A stretch of DNA of 64,000 nt from Uliginosibacterium aquaticum (GTDB taxonomy: Bacteria > Pseudomonadota > Gammaproteobacteria > Burkholderiales > Rhodocyclaceae), in contig NZ_JABCSC020000004.1 of the NCBI RefSeq assembly GCF_012972705.2, positions 124,001 to 188,000 of the forward strand, given 5' to 3'. The notes under the pieces were generated by a model. The model was given only the letters and a program-made list of their open reading frames with translations, made no database searches and was not told the DNA's origin. Below are positions 17,767-26,101 of the stretch, in pieces. Within the stretch, counting starts at the first letter, position 1, and each line of letters starts with the position of its first letter. Position numbers and translations under genes: made by a program.

Positions 17767-18540
17767 TTAGCGAGCTTGCCAGCCGCCGTCGACGTTCACG
17801 ATGGCGCCGTTCACGTAGTCAGAAGCTTCGGAAGCCAGGAACACTGCGGTGCCGGCCAGGTCTTCCGGCTCGCCCCAACGACCGACCGGGATGCGATCCA
17901 GGATGGCCTTGTTGCGGGCTTCGTCAGCGCGGATCGGAGCGGTGTTGGCGGTAGCGATATAGCCCGGGGCGATACCGTTACAGTTGATGCCCTTGGCGCC
18001 CATTTCGTTGGCGATCAGCTTGGTGATACCAGCGATGCCGTGCTTGGAAGCGGTGTAACCCGGCACCAGGATGCCACCTTGATAGGACAGCATCGAGCAG
18101 ATGTTGATGATCTTGCCCTTGCCGTTGCGGCCAACCACGTGGCGGCAGAAAGCTTGCGACAGGTACATCGGTGCATACAGGTTGATCTGCATGACGAAGT
18201 CGAAGTCTTCTTCGGTGTGCTCGAGGAAGGGAGCGCGGCGGATGGTGCCAGCCACGTTTGCCAGGATGTCCACTTGACCAGCCAGTGCAACGGCTTGATC
18301 GATCACGCTTTGGGGCGCGCCCTTGGCGGTCAGGTTGGCTTGCAGATACCAGTACTTGCCACCGGTCTTGGCGACAGCGGCTTCCATGGCGGCGGTCGAT
18401 TCGGCGGCCATCGGTGCGAAGTCAGCACAGATGACGTTAGCGCCAGCTTCAGCCAGCTTGGCAGCGATAGCAGCGCCAATGCCTTGGGCACCACCGGTAA
18501 CGAGGGCGACCTTGCCCTTCAGATCAAACGGATTGCTCAT
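17767..18540 (-). CDS. SDR dehydrogenase, KduD-like (2-dehydro-3-deoxy-gluconate 5-dehydrogenase family)
   Basis: A 257-residue NAD(P)-dependent SDR. It has TGGAQGIG (15-22), NVAG (95-98, usually NNAG), catalytic Ser149, Tyr162 and Lys166 in YTASK. The stretch from INICSMLSYQGG through NGIAPGYIAT and ILDRIPVGRWG to VDGGW closely follows KduD of pectin catabolism. KduD converts 3-deoxy-D-glycero-2,5-hexodiulosonate, the product of unsaturated galacturonate, to KDG. With the pectin esterase and pectate lyase nearby this assignment is plausible; gluconate 5-dehydrogenase is the alternative. ATG 18540 follows GGGAGAG. Earlier in-frame sequence up to 18894 is not part of the family. Confidence 0.83.
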   Translation of the reverse strand: MSNPFDLKGKVALVTGGAQGIGAAIAAKLAEAGANVICADFAPMAAESTAAMEAAVAKTGGKYWYLQANLTAKGAPQSVIDQAVALAGQVDILANVAGTIRRAPFLEHTEEDFDFVMQINLYAPMYLSQAFCRHVVGRNGKGKIINICSMLSYQGGILVPGYTASKHGIAGITKLIANEMGAKGINCNGIAPGYIATANTAPIRADEARNKAILDRIPVGRWGEPEDLAGTAVFLASEASDYVNGAIVNVDGGWQAR

Positions 18541-18772
18541 TCTGTAACTCTCCCGATATTGAAAAAGCCCGCTCGTAAGGGGAAGGGGCTGAGGCACCGT
18601 GACGCCCTGGCTGCCGCCTACGGTCTGAAACCGAAGGCGGGAGTGTAAGCCAGCCGGTTTACAGGAACCAGACCGGGCGACACAAAAGCCCTCCGAGTTT
18701 ACCCGAATCCATAAGGTGTGGCACTTGCGATAGCCACAGGCTTTTGCTTGAGCGGGTTGGATTTGCGCAGGA

Positions 18773-19150
18773 TCAAGGCCGCGGCGTGAGCGGTGCAGCC
18801 ACCTCGATCTCGATCCGTCTGCGTGGATCCGCATGCTCGCGCAGGCGGCTGATGCGGGCGTCCAGTGCTCGGCCCTGATCCAGTGCCTGGGCAACTGCGC
18901 CGTTGTCCGAGCGCGGCAGGTAGCCTAGCGCCTGTCCTTGCCAGTCGACACGCACCGCCAGGGCATCGTAGGGGTTGGCGGCTTCGCGGCTGAGGCTTAG
19001 TGCATCACCCTCACGCAAGTGCGGCCAGAGCTGCTCGGCGCTGTGATGACTGAAGCCGGCGAGGGCGCTACGTTGCAGGACGAGGCGCGGATGCTGGGCG
19101 AGGGCGGGGGAGACGCCAAGGAGCAGGGCGGCAAGCAGCAGACCGCGCAT
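18773..19150 (-). CDS. Exported HIRAN-domain protein
   Basis: A 125-residue protein with a clear signal peptide (LLLAALLLGVSPALAQ) followed by one HIRAN domain: LAGFSHH, LREGDALSLSREAANPYDALAVRV and LGYLPRSDN. HIRAN domains in SWI/SNF enzymes bind 3' ends of single-stranded DNA, yet this copy is secreted, so its ligand must differ or be extracellular DNA. Its ATG lies one base after the yraN stop, so the two are co-transcribed. The function is unknown. Confidence 0.82.
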   Translation of the reverse strand: MRGLLLAALLLGVSPALAQHPRLVLQRSALAGFSHHSAEQLWPHLREGDALSLSREAANPYDALAVRVDWQGQALGYLPRSDNGAVAQALDQGRALDARISRLREHADPRRRIEIEVAAPLTPRP

Positions 19151-19151
19151 A

Positions 19152-19574
19152 TCAGGTGCGCTCCATGCTGAAGGCGGCCTGGATCCATTCCGGAGCATGG
19201 GCATCCAGCTCGTTCAGAAGGACTGCATCAAAGCGGCAGGGGCGTTGGCGGTAAACGCGCCCGGCGCCTTGCAGCCAGTATCTGGCGGCCAGCACGATGC
19301 GACGTTGCTTGGTTGGGGTGATGCTGGCGGCGGCGCCGCCGAAGTCGCGGTGGTGGCGCAGACGGACTTCGACGAAGGCAATGTGACCGGCATGCTCGGC
19401 GATCAGATCAATCTCGCCGCCCTTGCAACGCACGTTGCGGGCCAGGATCCGTGCGCCGCGTGCAACCAGATGGGCCTCGGCCAGCCGCTCGGCCTGCACA
19501 CCCGAGCCTTGCAGCGCGTGGCGGCGCAGCAGACAATCGAGCACTTTCCGGAATCCCGCGATCAAAGCGTCCAT
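19152..19574 (-). CDS. yraN: UPF0102 (YraN) nuclease-fold protein
   Basis: A 140-residue protein of the UPF0102 family with a restriction-endonuclease-like core. GGEIDLIAEH and FVEVRLR (E-x-D ... E-x-R) form the presumed active site. It begins MDALIAGFRKVLDCLLRRH and contains G...AERLAEAHLVARGARILARN. An in-frame ATG six bases upstream (19580) is an alternative start. The start codon overlaps the divergent rsmI start inside CCATGG. The cellular role is unproven. Confidence 0.88.
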   Translation of the reverse strand: MDALIAGFRKVLDCLLRRHALQGSGVQAERLAEAHLVARGARILARNVRCKGGEIDLIAEHAGHIAFVEVRLRHHRDFGGAAASITPTKQRRIVLAARYWLQGAGRVYRQRPCRFDAVLLNELDAHAPEWIQAAFSMERT

Positions 19575-20439
19575 GGCCATCCTGCTCAACGAAGAAAATC
19601 CGCTCCACGCCTCGCCGGCATTGTATGTGGTGGCCACCCCGCTCGGTAACCGGCTGGACATCAGTCTGCGCGCGCTGGCCGTGCTGCGGGTGGTGGGCAC
19701 GATCGCAGCGGAAGACACCCGCCACAGCCTGCGTCTTCTCGATGCGCATGGCATTAATGCGAAGATGCTCGCGCTGCACGAGCACAACGAGCAGGAGGGC
19801 GCGACGCGGATCATCGCCCTGCTCGAAGCCGGCCAGCATGTGGCCCTGATTACCGATGCCGGTACGCCGGCCGTATCCGATCCCGGTGCGCGGCTGGTGG
19901 CACGTGTGCAGGAGGCTGGCTTTCCGGTGGTGCCGGTGCCTGGGGCCTGTGCGGCGATTGCGGCACTCTCGGCTTCGGGTCTGGCGGCGGCGCATTTTCA
20001 TTTTCACGGCTTCCTGCCACCCAAGCCGACAGCGCGCCGCACGACGCTTGAAGGCCTGCGCGGCATCGATGCGGCACTGGTGTTCTACGAGGCGCCGCAC
20101 CGCGTGCTGGAGACGGTCGAAGATCTGGCTGCCGTGCTGGAGCCTGAGCGCGAGCTGGTGTTTGCGCGCGAGCTGACCAAGCTCTTCGAGCAGATCGCGC
20201 GCATGCCGCTGGGGGCCGCACTGGAATGGTTGCGCGCGGATCCGAATCGCCAGCGCGGCGAGTTCGTGCTGCTGGTGGGGCCGGCACCGCAAAGCGAGGG
20301 CCTGCCGCCCGAGGCCGAGCGGGTGCTGAAGCTGCTGCTGGCCGAGTTGCCGCTCAAGACAGCGGCCAGGCTGGCCGCCGAGATCACCGGAGCGGCCAAG
20401 AATGCGCTGTATGAACTGGGCCTGCGCCTGAAGGCTTGA
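19573..20439 (+). CDS. rsmI: 16S rRNA (cytidine(1402)-2'-O)-methyltransferase
   Basis: A SAM-dependent enzyme methylating the 2'-OH of C1402 in 16S rRNA. The 288 residues match the family. LYVVATPLGNRLDISLRAL begins near residue 18, AAEDTRHS near 45, and ITDAGTPAVSDPG, VVPVPG and FHGFLP follow. ATG 19573 is the only Met before the conserved start; no convincing Shine-Dalgarno is visible. It is divergent from yraN with overlapping initiation codons, so each promoter must lie within the other gene. Confidence 0.94.
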   Translation: MAILLNEENPLHASPALYVVATPLGNRLDISLRALAVLRVVGTIAAEDTRHSLRLLDAHGINAKMLALHEHNEQEGATRIIALLEAGQHVALITDAGTPAVSDPGARLVARVQEAGFPVVPVPGACAAIAALSASGLAAAHFHFHGFLPPKPTARRTTLEGLRGIDAALVFYEAPHRVLETVEDLAAVLEPERELVFARELTKLFEQIARMPLGAALEWLRADPNRQRGEFVLLVGPAPQSEGLPPEAERVLKLLLAELPLKTAARLAAEITGAAKNALYELGLRLKA

Positions 20440-20448
20440 GTCGCTCGC

Positions 20449-21675
20449 TCAGTTGCTCGCAACCCGCTCCTCGCGCAGGTTCTGCTGGTACTCGCGCGGG
20501 GTGCAGCCCAGTTCGCGGCGGAACACCGCATGCATGTACTGCAGCGAGGTGAAGCCACACTGCACGGCAATCCGGCTGCATGAGAGCTGACCGTCGCGCA
20601 GCAGGTCCTGGGCCCGGCCGAGCTTGGTGTGCATGATTTCGTCATGCACTGTGTAGCCCAGCTCCTTGCGGAAATAGGCGTCCAGCGTCGAGCGGGCGAT
20701 CCCGAGATGATCCACGACCTGTTCGGCCTTGATGCCCTGGGCGGCGTACTGGCGGATGTAATGACGGGCGCGCATCACATATGGGTTGCTCAGCGGCCGA
20801 TGCTGGCTGGAGGCCGCAACATGAATGCCGCTCGGCGCTACCAGCACTGGTGCGGCGTGCTCGCGGCCCCCGCGTAGCAGGCGGTGGAGCAGGTGGGCGG
20901 CGGTGCGCCCCATTTGGTCGGTGCCCTGGATCACCGAGCTGAGCGGGATGCGCGAAAGCGTGCGGGTGAGTGGATCGTTGTCGATACCGATGATGGCCAC
21001 CGCTTCCGGCACCGGGATCTCGGCGCTGAGGCAGGCCTGCAGGATGTGACGCGCGCGCGCGTCATTCACGGCGATGATGCCGATGGGTTTCGGTAATTGC
21101 TGCAGCCAGTCGATCAGCTGCTGCTGGGCCCCTTGCCAGCTCTGGGCTTCGGTGGTACTGCCACGAAAGAGCGAGCCTTCGGCGCCGGTTTCAGCGAGCA
21201 GCTCGTTGAAGGCCTGCTCGCGCTCCTGGGCCCAGCGGTTGCGTGGCGTGGGGGGCGTGCTGTACATCGCGAAACGTGGCAGGCCAGCACCCATCAGGTG
21301 TTCAAAGGCGCATCGCACCAGCTGGCGGTTATCCGTTGCCACATAGGGGATGCCTGCCGGGTAGTGGGCCGGATCGGCGTAGGAGCTGCCGACGGCCACC
21401 ACCGGACACTGGATGCCGGTCAGTGCGGTAGCGATGTCCGGGTCGTCGAAGTCGGCGATGATGCCGTCGCCCTGCCAGCCGGCCATGTTTTCAGGGCGGC
21501 AGCGAAAGTCTTCTTCCATGAAGAGTTCCCAGGCGGCCCGGGTTGAACCGAGGTAGGCGCCGATGCCGGCAACAATCTCGCGGTCATAGACCTTGTTGGC
21601 ATTGAAGAGCAGGGCGATGCGATGAGACTGCAGGCCGCTGCTGGCCGGGCCGGAAGAAAAGCCAAGGCTGCTCAT
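20449..21675 (-). CDS. xylR: Xylose operon regulator XylR (AraC family)
   Basis: A 408-residue regulator. A LacI/periplasmic-binding-like xylose domain (about 17-290, with RIALLFNANKVYDREIVAGIGAYL near its start) precedes an AraC-type double helix-turn-helix (about 300-400, with AGDLL-like QDLLRDGQLSCSRIAVQCGF and Y.H.VFRRELGCTPREYQ). E. coli XylR has 392 residues and the same architecture. The ATG overlaps the stop of the pectate lyase gene by four bases, so the xylose regulator is translationally coupled to pectin degradation. Likely targets are the xylB-xylA-GH43 genes at 24.6-29 kb. Confidence 0.93.
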   Translation of the reverse strand: MSSLGFSSGPASSGLQSHRIALLFNANKVYDREIVAGIGAYLGSTRAAWELFMEEDFRCRPENMAGWQGDGIIADFDDPDIATALTGIQCPVVAVGSSYADPAHYPAGIPYVATDNRQLVRCAFEHLMGAGLPRFAMYSTPPTPRNRWAQEREQAFNELLAETGAEGSLFRGSTTEAQSWQGAQQQLIDWLQQLPKPIGIIAVNDARARHILQACLSAEIPVPEAVAIIGIDNDPLTRTLSRIPLSSVIQGTDQMGRTAAHLLHRLLRGGREHAAPVLVAPSGIHVAASSQHRPLSNPYVMRARHYIRQYAAQGIKAEQVVDHLGIARSTLDAYFRKELGYTVHDEIMHTKLGRAQDLLRDGQLSCSRIAVQCGFTSLQYMHAVFRRELGCTPREYQQNLREERVASN

Positions 21676-23249
21676 TGCCGCCCCCTGCCTTGCGCGGTGC
21701 GGCGTTTCTGCCAGGCCGGGTATTCTTGCTCGAGCAGCTCGCGTGGCAGTTCGGTGAACCAGTTGTATTTGACGCGTCGCTCGTAGGAAATTTCGGCGAA
21801 ATCACTACGCTTGACGCTGTCGCGCGAGCTGAACAGGGGCTTGCCGCTGTCCAGATCGTAGAAGCGTGCCCAGGTGCCGGGAGCGGCGGGGTCCTTGACC
21901 AGCACATAGTCGAAGCCCATCTCCAGTGTGCGGTCCTCGCGCTTGATGCGTTTCTGGCCAGGCAGGCGGGCTGCCTTGAGCCAGTTCGCCCCATCCTGCA
22001 CGGCACGCACCACGGCAGGCGAAGGCTGTTCCAGACTCATCAGGAAGCGCAACACATTCACGCTCTCGCCGCCGCTGATCGAGGGAAGCTCGTAGGAGCG
22101 CCCCATGGCTGGCGCCAGTGTGTTCTCGTCGTACTGGGCGCACCAGCCGGCTTTCTTGCCGCCTACCACGAGCTGGGTCTTGAGGATCAGATCGATGCCA
22201 CGGCGCAGGGCATCCTGTGCGCGAGCGCGGCGGGCGCTGTCTACGAAGCGGAATTCTGCCGTGGGCTGAGCGATATCGCGCATCACTTCGAGCACGTTGG
22301 CAATCGCATCATCATTGAAGGTGATGCGCTTCTTGTAGCCGACCGGATCGGGCCAGAACTGTTGCCAGCCGCCATTGGCAAGCTGGGCAGCGAAAATGTA
22401 GTCGAGGCCATGATTGAAACCGGCGCGGTACTTCTCGTCGCCGAAGGCGCTGAAGGCGCGGGCCAGCACCTTGATCTGCTTCATCGTGGAATCGTTGTCG
22501 ATCGTGGATTTGCCGCGCCAGCCTGTCAGTGCCGCCGTATTCACCGGCACCAGCATATTCACCGTACGCTCAAGCTTGGGCCAGCCGCCGTCGGCATTCT
22601 GATAGCCGAGCACGACATCGGCGAGCTGGCGACCTTCGGCGCTGCTGTAAAAGGCCGCGCTCTGCTCGGTCATGCTGGCCTCGGTGATCTTGCCGCCGCT
22701 GGCTTGCTGACTGATCTTGCCGGAGGCCGGCAGGATGAAGGTGGCCGAGAAACGCTGGCGCGCTTCATCCCATTTCGGGAAGGCGCCAAACAGGCTGAAA
22801 GTAGTTTCGAGTGGCAGCCACAGACTGCCATTGCGCCACTCCGGCGCGATGCCCAGATCGACCGGGCTGCCATTGCGTTCGGCACGGCTCTCCCCCGCAT
22901 GCGCGCTCAGGCTGATGCCAGCCAGACTGTAGCGGCCGCTGTGGCTGGCGGCGTCTAGCTGTGCCTCGCCACCGAGCAGTCCGATGATGTCCTGGATCGG
23001 CGCGAACATTTTCTTGCCCGGCTTCAGTTCGGGCTGGGTGTACTGCCCTTCTTCGAGCTCCTGGTAGCCGCCATCCATGGAGAAATTCGGCTCACCCATG
23101 ATCAGGGCGATGCTGACCAATTGGCTCTGGGCTGCCCCGGGCACGCTTGTACTGGCGGCTGCAGGCGGGCGTTCATGCTGGACTGCACAGGCAGCGCAGA
23201 GCAGGGCAAGGGCGCTGAGGGCGAGCGGGTGGCGGAGGCGGGCGGGCAT
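21672..23249 (-). CDS. Pectate lyase, polysaccharide lyase family 10
   Basis: A 525-residue exported enzyme that cleaves polygalacturonate by beta-elimination. A signal sequence of about 20 residues ends in LLCAAC, a weak lipobox. It is followed by a region resembling the copper-amine-oxidase N-terminal (stalk) domain, about 65-175. The PL10 catalytic domain begins with YQNADGGWPK, then TIDNDSTMKQ, NGGWQQFWPDP, ITFNDDAI, WCAQYDENTLAPA and the C-terminal R-x-F-Y-D-L segment. ATG 23249 is chosen for its signal peptide; the frame stays open far upstream but antisense to the LacI gene. It is followed immediately by xylR (ATGA overlap). Confidence 0.92.
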   Translation of the reverse strand: MPARLRHPLALSALALLCAACAVQHERPPAAASTSVPGAAQSQLVSIALIMGEPNFSMDGGYQELEEGQYTQPELKPGKKMFAPIQDIIGLLGGEAQLDAASHSGRYSLAGISLSAHAGESRAERNGSPVDLGIAPEWRNGSLWLPLETTFSLFGAFPKWDEARQRFSATFILPASGKISQQASGGKITEASMTEQSAAFYSSAEGRQLADVVLGYQNADGGWPKLERTVNMLVPVNTAALTGWRGKSTIDNDSTMKQIKVLARAFSAFGDEKYRAGFNHGLDYIFAAQLANGGWQQFWPDPVGYKKRITFNDDAIANVLEVMRDIAQPTAEFRFVDSARRARAQDALRRGIDLILKTQLVVGGKKAGWCAQYDENTLAPAMGRSYELPSISGGESVNVLRFLMSLEQPSPAVVRAVQDGANWLKAARLPGQKRIKREDRTLEMGFDYVLVKDPAAPGTWARFYDLDSGKPLFSSRDSVKRSDFAEISYERRVKYNWFTELPRELLEQEYPAWQKRRTAQGRGRQ

Positions 23250-23330
23250 GGTGAGTCTCCTGATCGATTTTCTTGCGGCGGGCGCTGAGGCACGCTCATG
23301 CGGCGGCAGTATAATCAAATCAGTCAATTT

Positions 23331-23348
23331 TTGATGTACGTACATCAA
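23331..23348. promoter_or_regulatory. 18-base perfect palindrome, candidate LacI-type operator
   Basis: TTGATGTACGTACATCAA is a perfect inverted repeat with a central CG, as in LacI/GalR operators. It lies between the divergent pectate lyase (82 bases upstream of its ATG) and the LacI-family gene (37 bases upstream). The adjoining sequence is AT-rich and could hold both promoters. Confidence 0.6.
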
Positions 23349-23384
23349 TCTCGGTCCAAACCTAAACCCGCGAACCCAAAAAAC

Positions 23385-24428
23385 ATGAGCCCCGTGAGCA
23401 AGCTTCGAACCAAGATCCATGACGTGGCCCAGGCTGCTGGCGTGAGCGTGGCCACGGTGGATCGGGTGCTCAACAAGCGCCCGGGCGTGCGTCAGCAGAC
23501 CGTGGCAAAGGTCGAGACGGTGCTGCGTCAGCTTAACTACAAGCCGGATGTGCACGCCGCGCGTCTGTCGCGGGGGCGCGACTTGCGCCTGGTGTTTCTG
23601 TTGCCGCGTGGCCACAACACTTTCATGAGCTTGCTTGCTGACGAGGTGCGTTCCACGGCCGAGCGCCTGGCCTTTGAGCGCTGCCTGATCGAGCTGCGGC
23701 ATGTGGAGGCCTTTGATGGTCCGGCTGTTGCCGGCACCCTCAATGCACTCGATGCCGCGGACTGGGATGGTGTGGCCGTCGTGGCGCCGGATGCACCGGG
23801 CGTGCGCGAGGCCATCGATGCTTGCGTGGCGCGCGGCCTGCGTCTGGTGACCCTGGTGTCGGATTTGCCTTCCTCGGCCCGGCAGCACTTTGTGGGGGTC
23901 GACAACATTGCTGCCGGCCGTGTTGCGGGTCGCTTGCTGGGGCGCTTCAATGCCGGACGCAGTGGGCGAATTGCCCTGATCGCAGGTTCCATGACCCTGC
24001 GTGACCATATGGAGCGTCACCTGGGATGCGAGCAGGTGCTGCGTGCCGAGTTTCCGGGCTTGTTGAGCTTGCCGGTGGTGGAGGGGCGTGACGAGGCGGA
24101 GACTACGGCAGAGGTTGCACGGCGGCTGCTGGCCGCGCATCCGGATATCGTGGGTCTCTACAATATTGGCGCCGGCAATCGCGGCCTGATCGAGGCCTTG
24201 CGCGAACTGCGCCGCCCCGGCGAAGTGGTCAGCGTAGCCCATGAACTCACCCCGCATGTGCGCCAGGCGCTGCTTGACGGAGTCTATGACGCAATCATCT
24301 GTCAGGATCCGGCACATGAAGTGCGTAGTGCGGTGCGGGTATTGCAGGCCTTGTGCGAAGGCGGTGAAATCGTGCGTACCCAGGAGCGGATCCGCATCGA
24401 AGTGTTCCTCAAGGACAATCTTCCCTGA
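23385..24428 (+). CDS. LacI-family transcriptional regulator
   Basis: A 347-residue repressor. The helix-turn-helix and hinge are at about 8-60 (IHDVAQAAGVSVATVDRVLN, then LNYKPDVHAARLSRG). A periplasmic-binding-like effector domain follows (LVFLLPRGHNTFM, FVGVDNIAAGRVAG, IVGLYNIGAGNRG). It is divergent from the PL10 lyase and ahead of xylB. A palindromic operator stands in front of it, so autoregulation and control of the lyase are likely. The effector is not identifiable; a uronate or pectin-derived sugar is a guess from context. The ribosome binding site is weak; GTG 23394 is an alternative start. Confidence 0.88.
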   Translation: MSPVSKLRTKIHDVAQAAGVSVATVDRVLNKRPGVRQQTVAKVETVLRQLNYKPDVHAARLSRGRDLRLVFLLPRGHNTFMSLLADEVRSTAERLAFERCLIELRHVEAFDGPAVAGTLNALDAADWDGVAVVAPDAPGVREAIDACVARGLRLVTLVSDLPSSARQHFVGVDNIAAGRVAGRLLGRFNAGRSGRIALIAGSMTLRDHMERHLGCEQVLRAEFPGLLSLPVVEGRDEAETTAEVARRLLAAHPDIVGLYNIGAGNRGLIEALRELRRPGEVVSVAHELTPHVRQALLDGVYDAIICQDPAHEVRSAVRVLQALCEGGEIVRTQERIRIEVFLKDNLP

Positions 24429-24595
24429 CTGCCGGTCTGCCACCTCAAACATGGATTCAGCTTTGTTCTGAAACCTGCCTTGTGGCTTTATGAATTTCAC
24501 CAGTGTGATCGCAGGCATCTTTTGATCAACGATAATCAGAAAATGCTTTCGAACCCGCATGCTGCGGCGAAAATCTGATCCACAAGAGGTGTCGT

Positions 24596-26065
24596 TTGAG
24601 CTGCTATCTGGGCATCGATCTGGGAACTTCCGAAGTCAAAGTGCTCCTGCTGGATGATCAGCATCAGCTCCTCGCGACAGCGGCCCGTCCGCTGGGACTG
24701 TCGCGGCCTGCCCCGCTCTGGGCTGAGCAGAATCCGGCTGACTGGTGGCAGGCCTGCTGTGCGGCCCTTGATGAGCTAGCCAGCTCCTATCCGCAATATA
24801 TGGTGCGGGTGTGTGGCATTGGTCTCTCGGGCCAGATGCACGGCGCGGTATTGCTGGATGAGGGGGATGTTGTATTGCGCGCCGCCATTCTGTGGAATGA
24901 CGGGCGCTCGGCTACCGAATGCCAGGAGATGATGGATGAGTGCCCGGCACTGGCGCAGATTGCCGGCAACCTGGCGATGCCTGGTTTCACCGCGCCCAAG
25001 CTGCGCTGGCTGGCGAAGCATGAGTCGGAGGTATTTGCGGCGACGCGTTGCGTGCTGCTGCCGAAAGACTGGCTGCGCCTGCAGCTTTCCGGCGAGAAGG
25101 TCTCCGAGATGTCGGACGCCGCCGGCACGCTGTGGCTGGATGTGGCGCGGCGCGACTGGTCGGACGAGTTGCTGGCCCTGTGTGGTCTTAGTCGGGCGCA
25201 GATGCCGCGCCTGGTGGAAGGCAGTGAAGTGTCGGCGCGCCTGTTACCGGCGCTGGCGGCGAGCTGGGGGCTGCCGGCCGATGTGTTGATTGCGGGAGGC
25301 GGGGGCGACAACGCCGCCAGCGCGGTGGGCATCGGCGCAGTGCAGCCCGGCGCCGGCTTTCTCTCGCTGGGCACTTCGGGCGTGTTGTTTGTGGTGAACG
25401 AGGCTTTCCGGCCGAATCCGCAATCTGCCGTGCACGCCTTCTGCCATGCCTTGCCGGGGCGTTGGCACCAGATGAGCGTGATGCTCTCGGCGGCGAGTTG
25501 CCTCAAATGGGTGACCCAACTCACGGGGCGTGTCGATGAGGCCGCGCTGCTGGCCGAAGTGGCGCAGCTCGATGTGGCCGCGCGTGAGGCCGCTCCGCTG
25601 TTCCTGCCCTATCTCTCGGGGGAGCGCACCCCACATAACGATCCGCATGCGCAGGGCGTGTTCTTTGGCCTGGGCTTCACACACGCCGGCGCCGATCTTG
25701 GCTGGAGCGTGCTTGAAGGCGTGGCTTTCGCTTTCCGCGACGGCCTCGCAGCCCTGCAAAGCGCCGGCACCCGCGTGGCGCAGCTGTCGCTGGTGGGCGG
25801 TGGTGCGCGCAGTGCCCTGTGGGCACAACTGCTGGCCGATGTGCTGCAGACCGAGATCGTGACTCACGCGGGGGGCGAGGCAGGCGGCGCGCTGGGCGCA
25901 GCACGCTTGGCCTGGCTCGCCGATGGGGGCGAGGAGGCCAGCGTGTGCGTGGCGCCGCCTGTCGCTGAACGCTTCATCCCCGCGCCGCCGAACGCATCTC
26001 TCGAATCCCGCTACCAGCGCTTCCGCGCGCTGTATGCCGCGCTGAAGAGCGAATTTCAGCGCTAA
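24596..26065 (+). CDS. xylB: Xylulokinase
   Basis: Phosphorylates D-xylulose to xylulose 5-phosphate for the pentose phosphate pathway. It is a 489-residue FGGY-family kinase. CYLGIDLGTSEVKVLLLDD opens the N-terminal actin-like lobe, IGLSGQMHGAVLLD and ILWNDGR follow, and the second lobe has LPYLSGERTPHND and LSLVGGGARS. The start is TTG at 24596 with AGAGG six bases upstream; no ATG fits. It is followed 36 bases later by xylA, presumably in one transcript. Confidence 0.95.
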   Translation: MSCYLGIDLGTSEVKVLLLDDQHQLLATAARPLGLSRPAPLWAEQNPADWWQACCAALDELASSYPQYMVRVCGIGLSGQMHGAVLLDEGDVVLRAAILWNDGRSATECQEMMDECPALAQIAGNLAMPGFTAPKLRWLAKHESEVFAATRCVLLPKDWLRLQLSGEKVSEMSDAAGTLWLDVARRDWSDELLALCGLSRAQMPRLVEGSEVSARLLPALAASWGLPADVLIAGGGGDNAASAVGIGAVQPGAGFLSLGTSGVLFVVNEAFRPNPQSAVHAFCHALPGRWHQMSVMLSAASCLKWVTQLTGRVDEAALLAEVAQLDVAAREAAPLFLPYLSGERTPHNDPHAQGVFFGLGFTHAGADLGWSVLEGVAFAFRDGLAALQSAGTRVAQLSLVGGGARSALWAQLLADVLQTEIVTHAGGEAGGALGAARLAWLADGGEEASVCVAPPVAERFIPAPPNASLESRYQRFRALYAALKSEFQR

Positions 26066-26101
26066 CTCTTTCCTGAATTCAAACCTGAAGGACTCTGCTT
26101 C

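Noticed and set aside
23250-24560. 437-codon upstream extension of the pectate lyase frame
   Set aside because: It is antisense to the LacI gene; the signal peptide at 23249 marks the true start.
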